A stretch of DNA of 34,547 bases from Pontibacterium granulatum. GTDB taxonomy: Bacteria > Pseudomonadota > Gammaproteobacteria > Pseudomonadales > Balneatricaceae. The stretch lies in NCBI RefSeq assembly GCF_029961155.1, contig NZ_JASBRH010000035.1:1-34547 (forward strand), in the 5' to 3' direction. The position numbers were made by a program, and so were the translations under genes. The notes under the pieces are model-generated. The model worked only from the letters and a program-made list of their open reading frames with translations. It had not been told where the DNA came from and did not search any database. Positions within the stretch are counted from its first letter, which is position 1, and every line of letters starts with the position of its first letter. Positions 8,397 to 16,729 of this stretch are shown piece after piece.

Positions 8397-9326
8397 TCAA
8401 AACGCAGCTTCTTCATAGTCCGGATACAGATGCACCACACTGCGCACAAACTCCGCCCGGCTAAGATTGATCGCAGCCAGCGCTGCAGGCAATTTACTCT
8501 GCATAACCTCATGCATGCTTTTACCTTGCGCCGCACTATCGGTCAGGGTTCGATCCAACCACTCCAGGTAGGATAGCATCTGCTCCACAGCCCGCGTGTC
8601 ATTCACCACAGGACCGTGCCCCGGCACCATCAGCTTAAACGGGATAGCGGCAAGTTCGCGCAGTTCTTTAGCCCACGTTCCAATACCCGGCGTGTGTGGT
8701 GTGGTGAGCATACGCTGGAAAAACACCATATCCGCGGCAAACATCACACCGGTGGTTTCATCTACCATCACCAGATCGGCACCGGTATGACCGGTAAACG
8801 GATAAAAGCGAAAGCGATGATCCCCTACCTGCATCAAAGGCTGATCCAGTGGTTTTGTCGGCAACCGCACTTCCGTCGCCCGCATCCAATCCCCCACCAT
8901 GCGGTACATATTCTCCGCGTATGCGCTGCCATGCTGTGCGATCTGTTCACCGGTTTTTGGCAACACCCAGATTTCAACATCAGCAAACGCCTGATTACCA
9001 AGGAAGTGGTCCGGGTGCTGATGGCTGTTGAACACGTGCAACACCGGCTGATCGGTCACTTGCGCGATTGCTTGCCGCATTGCTTCGCCATAGTGACGGG
9101 AAGGCCCTGTATCAAACACCACCACACCTTCAGAGGTCACCACAAACGCGGTATTCATGATATTGCCGCCATTATCACGGCTGAAGTCCTGCATCTTTCC
9201 CTGCAACAGGTAAGTATCCGGCGCGATCTGTTTGGGTTGCAGTTGATACTCAAGTGCAGACACCTGCCCTGCCCATATAAGGAGTACAACATTTAGGAGC
9301 GCTCGCATCGTCTTGTTTATCATCAT
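8397..9326 (-). CDS. Quinoprotein relay system zinc metallohydrolase (MBL fold)
   Basis: A 309-aa secreted metallo-beta-lactamase-fold protein of the group named quinoprotein relay system zinc metallohydrolase. The signal peptide ends near Ala24. The metal site is complete: His102-x-His104-x-Asp106-His107, His180 in FTGHTG, Asp199 in FAADM, and His237 in VPGHGPV. It starts 6 bp after the SoxYZ-like gene with a strong GGAGG site and is the last gene of the pedF operon. The family name reflects co-occurrence with quinoproteins and SoxYZ-like carriers; its substrate is unknown. By analogy to SoxH-type proteins it may hydrolyse an adduct on the carrier, which is inference. Confidence 0.88.
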   Translation of the reverse strand: MMINKTMRALLNVVLLIWAGQVSALEYQLQPKQIAPDTYLLQGKMQDFSRDNGGNIMNTAFVVTSEGVVVFDTGPSRHYGEAMRQAIAQVTDQPVLHVFNSHQHPDHFLGNQAFADVEIWVLPKTGEQIAQHGSAYAENMYRMVGDWMRATEVRLPTKPLDQPLMQVGDHRFRFYPFTGHTGADLVMVDETTGVMFAADMVFFQRMLTTPHTPGIGTWAKELRELAAIPFKLMVPGHGPVVNDTRAVEQMLSYLEWLDRTLTDSAAQGKSMHEVMQSKLPAALAAINLSRAEFVRSVVHLYPDYEEAAF

Positions 9327-9332
9327 GGCCTC

Positions 9333-10094
9333 CTAGAGCGCTTTCTCAAATTCGTTGCCGTTGTTATCCCGTAGCCAAAGGTGGTGCTGCGCATCGGTTG
9401 TGCGCAGATCAAAGGTAATCACCGGGTTTTCGCTCACCGGTGGAGACAACTCCATCCGCGCCAATGCGCTACCCGAGTCGTCACGCAACTCCACCTGCTG
9501 GATGAAGAACTCGGGAATCGAGCCCACCAACCCGGTATCCATCGGATGGATCACACGGAATTTGTAGCGACTGGACTGAGCCCCTTTAAACACGCGACTT
9601 TTGGTTTCACCCAAGTGGCTTTCCCAATACGGATCCGCGTTGCCCACACTGGGTGTGGTGCAACCACCCCCGGTAGCTTCCAGCCAGCTACTGCCGATAT
9701 GCCACACGCCGTCTGTAGTCAGCACAGCAGCGCGCACCGCCGTCGCCTGCTGAACTTTGATACGCAGTGAAATCTTGGGCAAGACATCAGAATGGGGGTA
9801 ATAGGTGAAGATATGCTGAATCGGGTTCAAATCCGCCCAGCTGACGATCCGTTCAATCCTGCCGGTCAATGCGGTGGCATCGATGTCCAGCGGTACCTGG
9901 GTCGGGTCTTCAGCAAACGCGGGCACACCCACTTTGATGCGATCATCAAACACATACTCGGCCTTATTGCCGAGGAAGATCTGCCGGTTGTAGTCCCACA
10001 TCACCGAGTTCAGTGGGTCCGTTTGAGGGTTGGCCTGTAATCCGGCCGACAGCATTAAACTCAGGCATAGGGTGAGTATTGTTGTTATTTTCAC
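9333..10094 (-). CDS. Quinoprotein dehydrogenase-associated SoxYZ-like carrier
   Basis: A 253-aa periplasmic protein (signal peptide cut near Ala21) that joins a SoxY-like and a SoxZ-like beta-sandwich in one chain. The SoxY-like half has a glycine-rich arm with one cysteine, GGGCTTP (Cys145). In true SoxY the cysteine is at the extreme C terminus and carries covalent sulfur intermediates; here it is internal, between the two halves. The family is known by its linkage to PQQ dehydrogenases. What it carries is not established. It lies between the MoxJ-like protein and the MBL hydrolase in one operon. Confidence 0.88.
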   Translation of the reverse strand: MKITTILTLCLSLMLSAGLQANPQTDPLNSVMWDYNRQIFLGNKAEYVFDDRIKVGVPAFAEDPTQVPLDIDATALTGRIERIVSWADLNPIQHIFTYYPHSDVLPKISLRIKVQQATAVRAAVLTTDGVWHIGSSWLEATGGGCTTPSVGNADPYWESHLGETKSRVFKGAQSSRYKFRVIHPMDTGLVGSIPEFFIQQVELRDDSGSALARMELSPPVSENPVITFDLRTTDAQHHLWLRDNNGNEFEKAL

Positions 10095-10127
10095 GCGCCT
10101 TCATCCTTTCGCTCGTTGTGACGGGCT

Positions 10128-11039
10128 TTACTGCACCTCCTGATAAAGCCCGGGAAGTTCGTATGTCAGGCCATACTGACCGTAAACCTTTGCCATCTCA
10201 CCGCTACGGATCATCTGATCGACCACCTCTTCTACGGTATAACCCAGCTGGCGGTAGGTACTCTTAATAGCCATCCCGAGATCCCATTTCTGCTTACCCA
10301 TCATCGGAAAACCGTTTTCACCGATGCGGTAATTCGGATCATTGGCTTTGAAAAGTTGCCAGTCGATCTCGGCACGCATCCCCATCACCGCGTCGACCTT
10401 GCCGTTTTGCATCGCCTCAAATGCTTCCGCCACATTCATGAAATGACGCGCGTTATCACGCATCCTCCCCCCAAATGCGGCGGTGAGATAAAAGGCGGGC
10501 AGGCTGTCTATCTCGACACCTATCGGGTGGTACTGGAACACAGCTACGGTGGAAACCTCATCCAGCTTGCGGCCGTCGAATGTGATACGCCAACTTTCGC
10601 GCTGGTAAGGACCAAACATCACCACCTGCTCATGGGCCATCTCACCGGTTGATTCGCGGCGGAAGGCGAACTCACGATCGTACGGCACCCGCATCATCAC
10701 GTCGGCAAGCTTCTTCATCGCGAGCGGCTGTTCTTCGTCTTTATCCAGGTAATGTCCTTTCCAGACATTGTTGCGCAGGTCATCATCCAGGTTTTCATCC
10801 GGGGTGATCCAGTGGGGACGGAACTCTACACCCAGCTTAGCCGCGATACGCTTGCCGATCTCGACATCAACCCCTGCGGGCTGGCCGTTCTGCTCAAAAG
10901 AGTAAGGTGGGAAGTTTTTGTATAGACCAATCGCGATGTAACCCGACGAAATCACATCATCGTAGTAGCGCGCATGGACCTGCCCGGCGAACGCCAGGCA
11001 GGAGGACAGCAAAAGTATCAGTAATTTACATTTCGTCAC
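10128..11039 (-). CDS. MoxJ/XoxJ-like periplasmic substrate-binding protein
   Basis: A 303-aa member of the quinoprotein dehydrogenase-associated putative substrate-binding proteins (MoxJ/XoxJ relatives), with a signal peptide cut near HA/RYY at residue 23. The fold is that of amino-acid-type periplasmic binding proteins: the N lobe begins with GYIAIGLYKNFPPYSF and a DVEIGKRIAAKLG helix. No cognate permease or ATPase is in its operon. XoxJ-type proteins are thought to help the dehydrogenase mature or become active, so a chaperone-like role is more likely than uptake. Its start overlaps the pedF stop by 14 bp, showing translational coupling. Confidence 0.88.
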   Translation of the reverse strand: MTKCKLLILLLSSCLAFAGQVHARYYDDVISSGYIAIGLYKNFPPYSFEQNGQPAGVDVEIGKRIAAKLGVEFRPHWITPDENLDDDLRNNVWKGHYLDKDEEQPLAMKKLADVMMRVPYDREFAFRRESTGEMAHEQVVMFGPYQRESWRITFDGRKLDEVSTVAVFQYHPIGVEIDSLPAFYLTAAFGGRMRDNARHFMNVAEAFEAMQNGKVDAVMGMRAEIDWQLFKANDPNYRIGENGFPMMGKQKWDLGMAIKSTYRQLGYTVEEVVDQMIRSGEMAKVYGQYGLTYELPGLYQEVQ

Positions 11040-11469
11040 GGCGAGACTCGATGTAGGTACGGATGGCCCACAGCGCTTCCTGGCTCAGGTAATCCGCCAT
11101 TTTGGGCATGTACACCGCGCCATCACGCACGGCACCGTTACGTACGCGGTAGACGAACCACTCGTCACCGTCGTAATCAGGCGTCAGTTCACGCAGATCC
11201 GGTGCAATACCACCGGAGATCGCTTCCAGACCATGGCAACGCGCACAGTTCTGGTTGTACGCTGAATCACCGATACGAACGGCTTCAGCGTAATTTTCAT
11301 TATCCTTGCCACGGTAGGGATTTTCTTCCAGCCACTCTTCACCCAACTTGGTCAGATCGCCTGTTTCCACTCCCTGCGGCGTTACATCCCCGTGCGCCAT
11401 TGCCTGTCCCGACAGCATCAAACATGTCATCGCAGCCGCAGCTACACTCAGCACTTTCTGTTTTGCCAT
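11026..11469 (-). CDS. pedF: Cytochrome c-550 PedF
   Basis: Monohaem class I cytochrome c of 147 aa, the probable electron acceptor for the PQQ alcohol dehydrogenase. A signal peptide ends at QAMA/HGD (residue 25). The haem site is Cys75-Ala-Arg-Cys78-His79, and Met121 or Met124 in YMPKMADYL is the likely sixth ligand. First gene of the operon pedF, moxJ-like, soxYZ-like, MBL hydrolase. Site C lies 129 bp upstream. Confidence 0.92.
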   Translation of the reverse strand: MAKQKVLSVAAAAMTCLMLSGQAMAHGDVTPQGVETGDLTKLGEEWLEENPYRGKDNENYAEAVRIGDSAYNQNCARCHGLEAISGGIAPDLRELTPDYDGDEWFVYRVRNGAVRDGAVYMPKMADYLSQEALWAIRTYIESRRDEM

Positions 11470-11597
11470 TATCAGTCACCTACTTTTTATAATTTTGTAT
11501 GCGAGGCATTAATTCCATCACCCAGTCGCCACGCTCATTACTCAAAATAATAGGCCCCGATGCGCAGCCTTCGAACTGTACTTTGGCGGTCAAAAAG

Positions 11598-11613
11598 TAG
11601 TTCCTTAGTACTA
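11598..11613 (-). promoter_or_regulatory. Candidate AgmR-type operator upstream of pedF (site C)
   Basis: Plus-strand TAGTTCCTTAGTACTA, the copy closest to the consensus. Its centre is 56 bp from the minus-strand TATTAT hexamer at 11547-11552, which is the best -10 match in the pedF promoter region. Confidence 0.65.
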
Positions 11614-11664
11614 AAAAAATCGGACTAGATCGGCTTTACGACAGGCGCGCCAGCATACAAAAGA

Positions 11665-11952
11665 TCAGCACCAGCCACCGACACTCCAATACCAACCAGA
11701 TCTAAAAAACAAAGGGCTATGTGGACATTGAGCCGTCACAGACGGCATCAACGGATGATCAGGGGGCAACCCATACTCAGCCAAATCAGCTTTGTAAAAC
11801 TCTTCGGCCGTGATCGGATTGGGGGGATTTCCCGGCGGTGCAGCCAGGATATCCATGTTGGTTTTATGCAACTGGCCGGTGATCAATCCATGGGGCAGGT
11901 TAAGCTGTTGGAACCAGCCCTGAGAGCAATCCAGCGAGTGCAACATTTCCAC
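11665..11952 (-). pseudogene. Possible gene fragment of unknown origin
   Basis: A 95-codon frame that opens directly after a stop and would need a GTG start. The central part (NMDILAAPPGNPPNPIT, then AEEFYKADLAEYG) has a protein-like composition, but the end (SGWYWSVGGWC) does not. No ribosome-binding site is visible and I cannot name a family. It could be the remnant of a larger gene lost between the cupredoxin-like gene and pedF, or a chance frame. Confidence 0.25.
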
Positions 11953-12016
11953 TCAATGTACGGAAACGAATAGCCATACTCTGACGCCTCTCAGGACAAT
12001 ACAGGTGTGAAGGCAA

Positions 12017-12466
12017 TTATTTCACCTTAAACACACCCACCATACCTTTGCCTTGCAGGCCTTCCATCTCAAACGCGAACTCACCCGGTTTCACCGGCAC
12101 GAAGTAGATCTCCGCCTCCGCCGCATCTTCAAATTCCAGCTCGGTCAGGCTTACCGCTTTGATCTCCATACCACCCGCTTCAACCTTACGCAGGAAGATA
12201 GACGCAAAGAAATCCGGTGCCACCATCGCGTACTCTTTCTGGCCGTTGGAGATAATCGCCAGCTTGTACGCTTTACCGGTTTCCAACTCGTACTCTTTCT
12301 GGGACAGATAGTAATCACTCTCGTCGCTGCCCATCACCAGGTCCGGCAATTTCTGTGGGCGACGGGTCAGGTCACCTGCAGCCTGCGCAACAGAAGTAAC
12401 AGCCATCAGACCGGCAACACCGGCAATTATCAGGGGTTTAATCAGACGGGATTTCAGCATGCTCAT
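12017..12466 (-). CDS. Periplasmic cupredoxin-like protein without copper ligands
   Basis: A 149-aa secreted protein (signal peptide cut at VAQA/AGD, residue 29). Its C-terminal half has the cupredoxin strand pattern, ending PGEFAFEMEG then GKGMVGVFKV, where a blue-copper protein would show a Cys and a His before the Met. The whole chain contains no Cys and no His, so a type 1 copper site is impossible; only the Met of the GMVG motif remains. It lies upstream of pedF on the same strand and is divergent from the Ped ABC operon. A structural or accessory role in the quinoprotein system is inferred from position only. Confidence 0.7.
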   Translation of the reverse strand: MSMLKSRLIKPLIIAGVAGLMAVTSVAQAAGDLTRRPQKLPDLVMGSDESDYYLSQKEYELETGKAYKLAIISNGQKEYAMVAPDFFASIFLRKVEAGGMEIKAVSLTELEFEDAAEAEIYFVPVKPGEFAFEMEGLQGKGMVGVFKVK

Positions 12467-12783
12467 AGCGACCTCGGATTCTTATTCTGTGGATCGTATT
12501 TCGGGAGAGCCAGCAGACCTGCCTACTGCATCTGACCACCGTCTGCGGCAAGTCCTGATCACGGGAAGGGACATTTCGCACGACTTCATCAGGCCAACGC
12601 AGTTGGTCAGCCACACAGCGACAAGGGGGAACAGCTGCTGGCTCCGGTCTTATTTATGCTAGAGAGGCACCGGCTTTAAAAAATAGTACTTCGGTATTAA
12701 TTGATTCGTACTTTCTTCATATTTCTCCCCTCGAGCTTCCCCCCTATCCTGATCACATAACAACAACTACAACACAGATCACT
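12467..12783. other. Divergent promoter region, cupredoxin-like gene / Ped ABC operon
   Basis: A 317-bp gap between two divergent starts. It contains operator site D (12684-12699) with a -10-like TATCCT at 12745-12750 facing right. I see no gene. For the minus-strand gene no convincing promoter stands out. Confidence 0.5.
12684..12699 (+). promoter_or_regulatory. Candidate AgmR-type operator upstream of the Ped ABC operon (site D)
   Basis: TAGTACTTCGGTATTA, a more diverged copy of the shared palindrome, flanked on the left by an A run as in site E. Its centre is 56 bp upstream of TATCCT (12745-12750). Confidence 0.5.
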
Positions 12784-13965
12784 ATGCTCAAGCGTCTGAA
12801 AAACCCACTCAAACTGGCATGCTCCGCCCTGCTGTTAAGCAGCACCGCTGTAATGGCAGCGAAGCAACCACTCACTATCGATATTGCCTACCTGCAGTAT
12901 CAGCCAGACCGTCCACCCGCTCTTTCCAACGTGTTGCCGGAGCCCGAAGATGCGGGTCTGAACGGTGCTGAGTTGGGTATCAAGGACAGCAACACCACCG
13001 GTCGATTCCTGAAACAAAAGTACCAACTAACCAGCAAACTGAGCGCCGATCCTGAGCAGATCGTGGCTGAAGCGCGGGAACTGTACGACAACGGTCAACG
13101 TCTGTTTGTGGCCAACATGCCGTCGGCGCAACTACAGCAGTTGGCCGAAGCGCTGGGGGTCGATGCACTGATCTTTAACGCCGGTTCCCAGGCCGATGAA
13201 CTGCGTACCGAAGTGTGCCTGTCCAACGTACTGCACACCACGCCCAGTCGTTCCATGCTAACCGATGCCCTGGGTCAGTGGCTGAACGCCAAGCGTTTGA
13301 AAGAATGGTTACTGGTCACCGGCAACCAACCGGAAGACAGGGCCTACGCGACTGCGCTGAAGCGCACTGCCAAACGTTTTGGCGCGGAGATCATCGAGGA
13401 AAAAGCCTGGAGCTTTGATACCGACCTGCGCCGTACCGCGCAGAGTGAGCTGCCGCTGTTCACCCAAACCGACGAATACGACGTGGTGGTCGTAGCCGAT
13501 GAGCGCGGTGACTTCGGTGAATACCTGCTCTACAACACCTGGTACCCACGCCCAATTGTCGGCACCCAGGGTTTAGTGCCGGTCACCTGGCACCGTGTGG
13601 TTGAGCAGTGGGGCGCCGCGCAGCTGCAGAGCCGTTTTGACACGCTGGCCAATCGCTGGATGACCGGCAAAGACTACGCCGCCTGGGCTGGCGTGCGCTC
13701 CATCGCAGAAGCGGTAACCCAAACCAAATCCAACGATGCGGCCATCCTGCGCAGCTATATCCTGTCAGATGAGTTCCAACTGGCCGCCTTTAAAGGCCGC
13801 AAGCTGAATTACCGCGACTGGAGCGGTCAGCTGCGTCAGCCAATTCCCCTGATTCATCCACGCGCGCTGGTTTCCCAGTCGCCGCAGCAAGGGTTCCTTC
13901 ACCCGGTGACGGACCTGGACACCCTTGGCTTTGATAAACCGGAAAGTCGCTGCCGCATGCAGTAA
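12784..13965 (+). CDS. ABC substrate-binding protein of the PQQ alcohol dehydrogenase system
   Basis: A 393-aa secreted protein (signal peptide cut near VMA/AKQ, residue 26) with the branched-chain amino-acid-type periplasmic binding fold. It opens with LTIDIAYLQYQ, followed by a GLNGAELGIKD helix, an FNAGSQ segment, and a central VVVADERGDFGEY strand. It matches the binding-protein family that co-occurs with PQQ-dependent alcohol dehydrogenases. It is the first gene of a four-gene operon (17 bp to the beta-propeller gene). Unusually for a binding protein, the permease in the operon is of the ABC-2 export type. The ligand is unknown. Confidence 0.87.
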   Translation: MLKRLKNPLKLACSALLLSSTAVMAAKQPLTIDIAYLQYQPDRPPALSNVLPEPEDAGLNGAELGIKDSNTTGRFLKQKYQLTSKLSADPEQIVAEARELYDNGQRLFVANMPSAQLQQLAEALGVDALIFNAGSQADELRTEVCLSNVLHTTPSRSMLTDALGQWLNAKRLKEWLLVTGNQPEDRAYATALKRTAKRFGAEIIEEKAWSFDTDLRRTAQSELPLFTQTDEYDVVVVADERGDFGEYLLYNTWYPRPIVGTQGLVPVTWHRVVEQWGAAQLQSRFDTLANRWMTGKDYAAWAGVRSIAEAVTQTKSNDAAILRSYILSDEFQLAAFKGRKLNYRDWSGQLRQPIPLIHPRALVSQSPQQGFLHPVTDLDTLGFDKPESRCRMQ

Positions 13966-13982
13966 TCAATCGGAGAAAAACT

Positions 13983-14957
13983 ATGCGATTCCCTAATTTT
14001 ATCCGTACTGCTCTACCCGCAGCCCTGATGGCAATCAGTGCCAGCTCCTATGGCGCCGTCGCGTACGTATCCAACGAAAAAGACGACACCCTGTCGGTGA
14101 TCGATCTCAACACGATGGAAGTAACCGACACCATTGAGGTGGGTCAGCGTCCACGTGGTATTACACTGTCCAGGGACATGACCAAGCTCTACATCTGTGC
14201 ATCCGACTCCGACACCGTGCAGATCATGGACCTGGCGACACACCGTATCATCACCGAACTGCCATCGGGTGAGGACCCGGAGCAGTTCGCCCTGCATCCC
14301 AACGACCGACACCTCTACATCGCCAACGAGGACGACGCGCTGGTCACCGTGGTGGATACCGAAACCCAGGACGTCCTAGCCCAAATAGATGTGGGCGTAG
14401 AACCGGAAGGTATGGCGGTAAGCCACAACGGCAAATGGGCAGTGAATACCAGTGAAACCACCAACATGGTGCATTGGATCGACACCAGCACCTATGAGTT
14501 GGTGGATAACACGCTGATCGATCAACGCCCACGCCACGTGGAATTCAACAAGGATGACTCCCTGCTGTGGGCCTCCTCCGAGATCGGCGGCACAGTATCG
14601 GTGATCGATGTGCAAAGCCGCCAGGTCATCAAGAAGTTGACCTTTGAACTCCCGGGTATCCACCCGGACAAGGTGCAACCGGTGGGCGTCAAACTGACCA
14701 ACGATGGGAAATACGCCTTTGTTGCACTGGGCCCTGCAAACCATGTAGCTGTTGTCGACGCCAAAACCTACGACGTGAAGGACTACCTACTGGTAGGCCG
14801 CCGTGTATGGCATATGGCGTTCAACGAAAATGAGAGCCAGCTGTATACCACCAACGGTGTCAGCGGTGATATCTCCGTGGTGGATGTGGATAAGCTGAAG
14901 GTAACCAAATCCATCAAAGTGGGCCGTTATCCATGGGGTGTTGTGGTTAAGCCATAA
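13983..14957 (+). CDS. PQQ-dependent catabolism-associated beta-propeller protein
   Basis: A 324-aa periplasmic protein (signal peptide cut near SSYG/AVA, residue 24) made of about seven YVTN-type repeats. Each has a form like VAYVSNEKDDTLSVIDL followed by an IEVGQRPRG turn. The repeats span the whole mature chain, giving a seven-bladed propeller. It has no haem or PQQ motif, so it is a scaffold or binding protein rather than a dehydrogenase. Such propellers are fixed partners of the Ped-type ABC system. It starts after an AATCGGAGAA ribosome-binding site and is followed by the ATPase gene 9 bp later. Confidence 0.88.
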   Translation: MRFPNFIRTALPAALMAISASSYGAVAYVSNEKDDTLSVIDLNTMEVTDTIEVGQRPRGITLSRDMTKLYICASDSDTVQIMDLATHRIITELPSGEDPEQFALHPNDRHLYIANEDDALVTVVDTETQDVLAQIDVGVEPEGMAVSHNGKWAVNTSETTNMVHWIDTSTYELVDNTLIDQRPRHVEFNKDDSLLWASSEIGGTVSVIDVQSRQVIKKLTFELPGIHPDKVQPVGVKLTNDGKYAFVALGPANHVAVVDAKTYDVKDYLLVGRRVWHMAFNENESQLYTTNGVSGDISVVDVDKLKVTKSIKVGRYPWGVVVKP

Positions 14958-14966
14958 CAGTTGCCG

Positions 14967-15701
14967 ATGAGTATTCAGGTCAGCTCCGTCAGCTTCAATT
15001 ACGGTCCGCGCAAAGCGCTGGATAACCTCAGCTTTGTGCTGCAGCCCGGTGGCTTTAACGCCCTGCTGGGCCCGAACGGCGCCGGTAAAAGCACGCTGTT
15101 TGCCCTGCTCACCCGCCTCTATGCGGTGCAGCAGGGTGAGATCAACATCTGCGGCCACAGCATCCGGCAACACCCCACTGATGTGATGCAAAAGCTGGGG
15201 GTGGTATTCCAGCAAAGCACGCTGGATCTGGACCTCACTGTGGGCCAGAACCTTAAATACCACGCGTCGTTACACGGCCTCAGTGGTCGCGCGGCGCAAC
15301 AGCGGATCGAATCCGAACTGCAGCGCATGGAGATGGGTGAGCGTATCCACGACAAGGTGCGCAGCCTGAACGGCGGTCACCGCCGCCGCGTGGAGATCGC
15401 CCGCGCCCTGATGCACAACCCCAGTGTGCTGCTGCTGGATGAACCCACCGTGGGCCTGGATCCGCACACACGCCTGAAACTCAACCAGCATGTGCGTAAG
15501 CTCTGCGAACAGCACTGCTTGACCGTGCTCTGGGCCACCCACCTGATCGAAGAGGTACAGCCGGACGATAAGGTCCTGCTGCTACACAAGGGCGAACTGA
15601 AAGCCCAGGGCCAAGGTTCGGCGATCTGTGCCGCACATGGACATGAGTCGCTCATTGACCTGTTCCACCACCTCACGGCCGGCAAAGAGGTATGCGCATG
15701 A
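14967..15701 (+). CDS. ABC transporter ATP-binding protein, PQQ alcohol dehydrogenase system
   Basis: A 244-aa nucleotide-binding subunit. Walker A is GPNGAGKS at 35-42, the Q loop is VFQQSTLD, the signature is LNGGHRRR (134-141) in place of LSGGQ, and Walker B with catalytic Glu is LLLDEP (Glu159). The switch His is in WATHLIEE. The ATG at 14967 is preferred over the TTG at 14961. There is little Shine-Dalgarno and the gene starts 9 bp after the upstream stop, so it is probably translationally coupled. It pairs with PedC downstream, overlapping by four bases (ATGA). Confidence 0.9.
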   Translation: MSIQVSSVSFNYGPRKALDNLSFVLQPGGFNALLGPNGAGKSTLFALLTRLYAVQQGEINICGHSIRQHPTDVMQKLGVVFQQSTLDLDLTVGQNLKYHASLHGLSGRAAQQRIESELQRMEMGERIHDKVRSLNGGHRRRVEIARALMHNPSVLLLDEPTVGLDPHTRLKLNQHVRKLCEQHCLTVLWATHLIEEVQPDDKVLLLHKGELKAQGQGSAICAAHGHESLIDLFHHLTAGKEVCA

Positions 15702-16543
15702 ACAACCCGGCAAAGGTCACCCCGTTGGTACCGTTGAATCGCTCCGCCTACCTGAACTGCTTCACCGGCATCCTCACCCGTGAGTTTCTGCGTTTTGTCA
15801 GTCAGCGCTCGCGCTTTCTCAGCTCGCTGGTCCGCCCCCTGCTCTGGCTGATCGTGTTTGCTGCGGGTTTCCGTGCCGCACTGGGTATCTCGATCATCCC
15901 ACCCTATGAGACCTATATCACCTACGAGGTGTATATCGCCCCCGGTCTGTGCTGCATGATCCTGCTGTTTAACGGCATGCAAAGCAGCCTTTCGATGGTC
16001 TACGATCGGGAGATGGGCAGCATGCGGGTACTGCTGATGAGCCCGCTGCCCCGCGGCTACCTGCTGTTGTGCAAGATGGTGTCCACTGCACTGATCTCGC
16101 TGGCACAGGTCTACACCTTCCTCGCCATTGCCCTGTTTGTGGAGGTTGATCCGCCGCTGCTGGGTTATTTGGCGGTTTTGCCCGCGCTGGTGCTGGTCGC
16201 CCTCATGCTAAGCGCACTGGGACTGTTTATGTCCTCCTGGATCAAGCAACTGGAGAACTTCGCAGGGGTGATGAACTTCGTGATCTTCCCGATGTTTTTC
16301 CTGTCTTCCGCGCTCTACCCATTATGGAAAATGCGCGAAGCCAGTGAGTGGTTGTACTGGGTCTGCTCGGTTAACCCCTTCACCCACGCCACCGAACTGG
16401 TACGTCATGCACTGTATCTGAAGATGAGTTGGGAGGCATTTGCGGTGGTTGCGGGCACCACGCTGGTATTCTCGGTGCTGGCGATTAAGGGGTTTAATCC
16501 ACAACGGGGTGTGCGGGGCACGGGTGGCAAGGGACCAAACTAG
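15698..16543 (+). CDS. pedC: ABC-2 type permease PedC
   Basis: A 281-aa inner-membrane protein with about six hydrophobic segments, in the ABC-2 (drug/polysaccharide export) permease family. It is similar to PedC of the Pseudomonas phenylethanol/alcohol system. The loop REMGSMRVLLMSPLPRGYLL is typical of ABC-2 permeases. ATG 15698 has AGAGG seven bases upstream and overlaps the ATPase stop as ATGA; ATG 15692 would sit directly on the ribosome-binding site. It ends the operon begun at 12784. Whether the complex moves alcohol, acid, a cofactor or a metal carrier is not known. Confidence 0.88.
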   Translation: MNNPAKVTPLVPLNRSAYLNCFTGILTREFLRFVSQRSRFLSSLVRPLLWLIVFAAGFRAALGISIIPPYETYITYEVYIAPGLCCMILLFNGMQSSLSMVYDREMGSMRVLLMSPLPRGYLLLCKMVSTALISLAQVYTFLAIALFVEVDPPLLGYLAVLPALVLVALMLSALGLFMSSWIKQLENFAGVMNFVIFPMFFLSSALYPLWKMREASEWLYWVCSVNPFTHATELVRHALYLKMSWEAFAVVAGTTLVFSVLAIKGFNPQRGVRGTGGKGPN

Positions 16544-16729
16544 TTCCTTGCCTCAAACTTCCATTTGTAAACACGCCTTTATTTCACATCCCTTAAATCT
16601 CAGCCCTTGCATAAGCTATTTAAGAAAATTTCAAACAGGCTCCCAGTTTTATACTAAGCTTCCCCATGTTGTCTCTTCTAAGTTGTACGTCATCCCACTT
16701 ACCTTTTCAGCTTGGGGCGGAGATACACC

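Larger units (their letters stand above)
11470..12016. other. 547-bp gap: pedF promoter region and possible gene remnant
   Basis: Holds the pedF leader, a -10-like TATTAT on the minus strand (11547-11552), operator site C (11598-11613), and a second GGACTAGAT nonamer beside it (11622-11630). The right part holds the doubtful reading frame at 11665-11952. Confidence 0.5.

Noticed and set aside
16530-16560. Further copy of the operator at the end of pedC (TAGTTCCTTG)
   Set aside because: Only one half-site matches, it overlaps the pedC stop codon, and no -10-like hexamer lies 56 bp downstream.
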